DNA from: Verrucomicrobia bacterium 12-59-8
Lineage (GTDB): Bacteria; Verrucomicrobiota; Verrucomicrobiae; Verrucomicrobiales; Verrucomicrobiaceae
Reading direction: 5' to 3'
Assembly: GCA_002279765.1 (NCBI GenBank)
Contig: NCCR01000217.1
Location: 1 to 7,192, forward strand
DNA: 7,192 bases
Position numbers and translations under genes: made by a program. Positions 6,714 through 7,192 of the stretch are shown here, piece after piece. The notes beneath the pieces were generated by a model. That model saw only the letters and a program-made list of their open reading frames with translations, searched no databases and had not been told where the DNA came from. Every line of letters begins with the position of its first letter. Positions within the stretch are counted from its first letter, which is position 1.

Positions 6714-7145
6714 TTACCAGCCGCCGCCGTCGCCGCCGTCGCCACGGTTGCCACGGTCGAAACCGCCGCCACCGCGTTTGCCGCCGCCACCGCCGCCGCC
6801 ACCACCGTAGCCGCCACGGCCACCGCCGCCGCCGCCACCACCGCCGCCGTAGCCGCCGCGTCCGCCACCACCACCGCCGCCGCCTGCCGGACGTTCTTCA
6901 CGTGGACGGGCTTCATTGATGGCCAGCTTGCGGCCCATGAATTCTTGGCCGTTTTGCGCGTTGATCGAAGCATTCATGGCTTCTGCGGAGTCCATGGTCA
7001 CGAAGGCAAAACCACGCGGACGGCCGCTTTCGCGATCCATCGGGAGGAAGACTTCGGTGACACCACCGTATTGTGAAAACAGCTCACGAATGTCTTGTTC
7101 TTGAGCGGCGAAGGGCAGATTGCCCACGTACATCTTGGTATTCAT
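6714..7145 (-). CDS. RRM RNA-binding protein with Arg/Tyr-punctuated polyglycine tail
   Basis: This 143-residue protein has one complete RNA recognition motif (about residues 3-80) and a low-complexity tail. RNP2 is MYVGNL (5-10) and RNP1 is RGFAFVTM (44-51), with both RNA-stacking aromatics present (Y6 and F46/F48). The layout is that of bacterial glycine-rich RRM proteins, known from cyanobacteria and other phyla. In cyanobacteria several of these are cold-induced. They bind single-stranded RNA in the cytoplasm and probably act as mRNA chaperones. After the linker PREERPA, the tail has runs of 8-10 glycines separated by RGGY (96-99, 110-113), then [14 protein letters not shown] and a terminal Trp. 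ATG at 7145 fits the domain start exactly. Only 47 bases upstream are in the window, so cold-shock leader features cannot be judged. The gene converges on the MFS gene. Confidence 0.95.
   Translation of the reverse strand: MNTKMYVGNLPFAAQEQDIRELFSQYGGVTEVFLPMDRESGRPRGFAFVTMDSAEAMNASINAQNGQEFMGRKLAINEARPREERPAGGGGGGGGRGGYGGGGGGGGGGRGGYGGGGGGGGGKRGGGGFDRGNRGDGGDGGGW
6762..6884 (-). repeat. GGN-codon low-complexity tract in the RRM gene
   Basis: This DNA encodes residues 88-128, almost only glycine, as runs of GGC/GGT codons (read as GCC/ACC on the plus strand). A 42-base unit, coding roughly RGGY plus ten glycines, recurs at R96 and R110. A third unit has diverged to KRGGGG. Such tracts lengthen and shorten by slippage, so their length probably varies among strains. 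Confidence 0.8.
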
Positions 7146-7192
7146 ATCTTTATCGTTGTTGGGTGCCGTCCTCTGCCTCGTGTCAGAACCAG
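7146..7192 (-). other. Partial upstream region of the RRM gene
   Basis: This is the leader and perhaps part of the promoter of the RRM gene. The last bases before the start codon read CAACAACGATAAAGAT. No canonical Shine-Dalgarno sequence is visible, as elsewhere in the window. Too little is present to assign a promoter. Confidence 0.3.

Noticed and set aside
6720..6890. Possible CRISPR array or tandem-repeat element, from the repetitive look of the region
   Set aside because: The repeats are in-frame glycine codons of a protein with an intact RRM. There are no spacers or constant repeat units.
6711..7076. An Ala/Thr/Val-rich open frame on the plus strand
   Set aside because: It is simply the reverse reading of the polyglycine codons of the RRM gene.

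Overview
This is a stretch of about 60% GC bacterial chromosome carrying seven protein genes, packed tightly and mostly on the minus strand. Gene content suggests a Verrucomicrobiota-type organism (Prosthecobacter or relatives). The pointers are a Tat-exported Gfo/Idh/MocA oxidoreductase, a DxDD terpene cyclase of the squalene-hopene type, a DUF4870 membrane protein, an RRM protein with a glycine-rich tail, and weak or absent Shine-Dalgarno sequences. This lineage call is inference from gene style; no rRNA or marker gene is present.

Layout. (1) 1-2548, minus strand: a DUF4870 (Tic20-like) membrane protein, then an unrecognised 166-residue helical protein, then a squalene-hopene-cyclase-like enzyme. 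The last two are 11 bases apart. The cyclase reads off the left edge with at least 535 codons open. This is probably one transcription unit, and its membrane-lipid theme rests on the cyclase. (2) 2582-4332, minus strand: a Tat-signal Gfo/Idh/MocA oxidoreductase closed by a strong intrinsic terminator. Upstream of it are a possible promoter and a 15-bp direct repeat with a 21-bp period. (3) 4355-5215, minus strand: a single-pass, coiled-coil, envelope-type protein of unknown function. (4) 5328-6665, plus strand: a 12-helix MFS transporter of the anion:cation symporter type, divergent from (3). (5) 6714-7145, minus strand: an RRM RNA-binding protein with an Arg/Tyr-punctuated polyglycine tail. 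It converges on the MFS gene, and its probable terminator lies across the end of the MFS coding sequence.

The oxidoreductase and the MFS carrier would fit periplasmic handling and uptake of sugars or sugar acids, but they are not in one operon and their substrates cannot be read from sequence. I see no mobile element, CRISPR array, tRNA, rRNA or defence cassette. No clearly new multi-gene system is evident. The best leads are the cyclase with its unknown small partner, the phased direct repeat, and the low-complexity RNA-binding protein. No stretch longer than about 160 bases lacks a gene.
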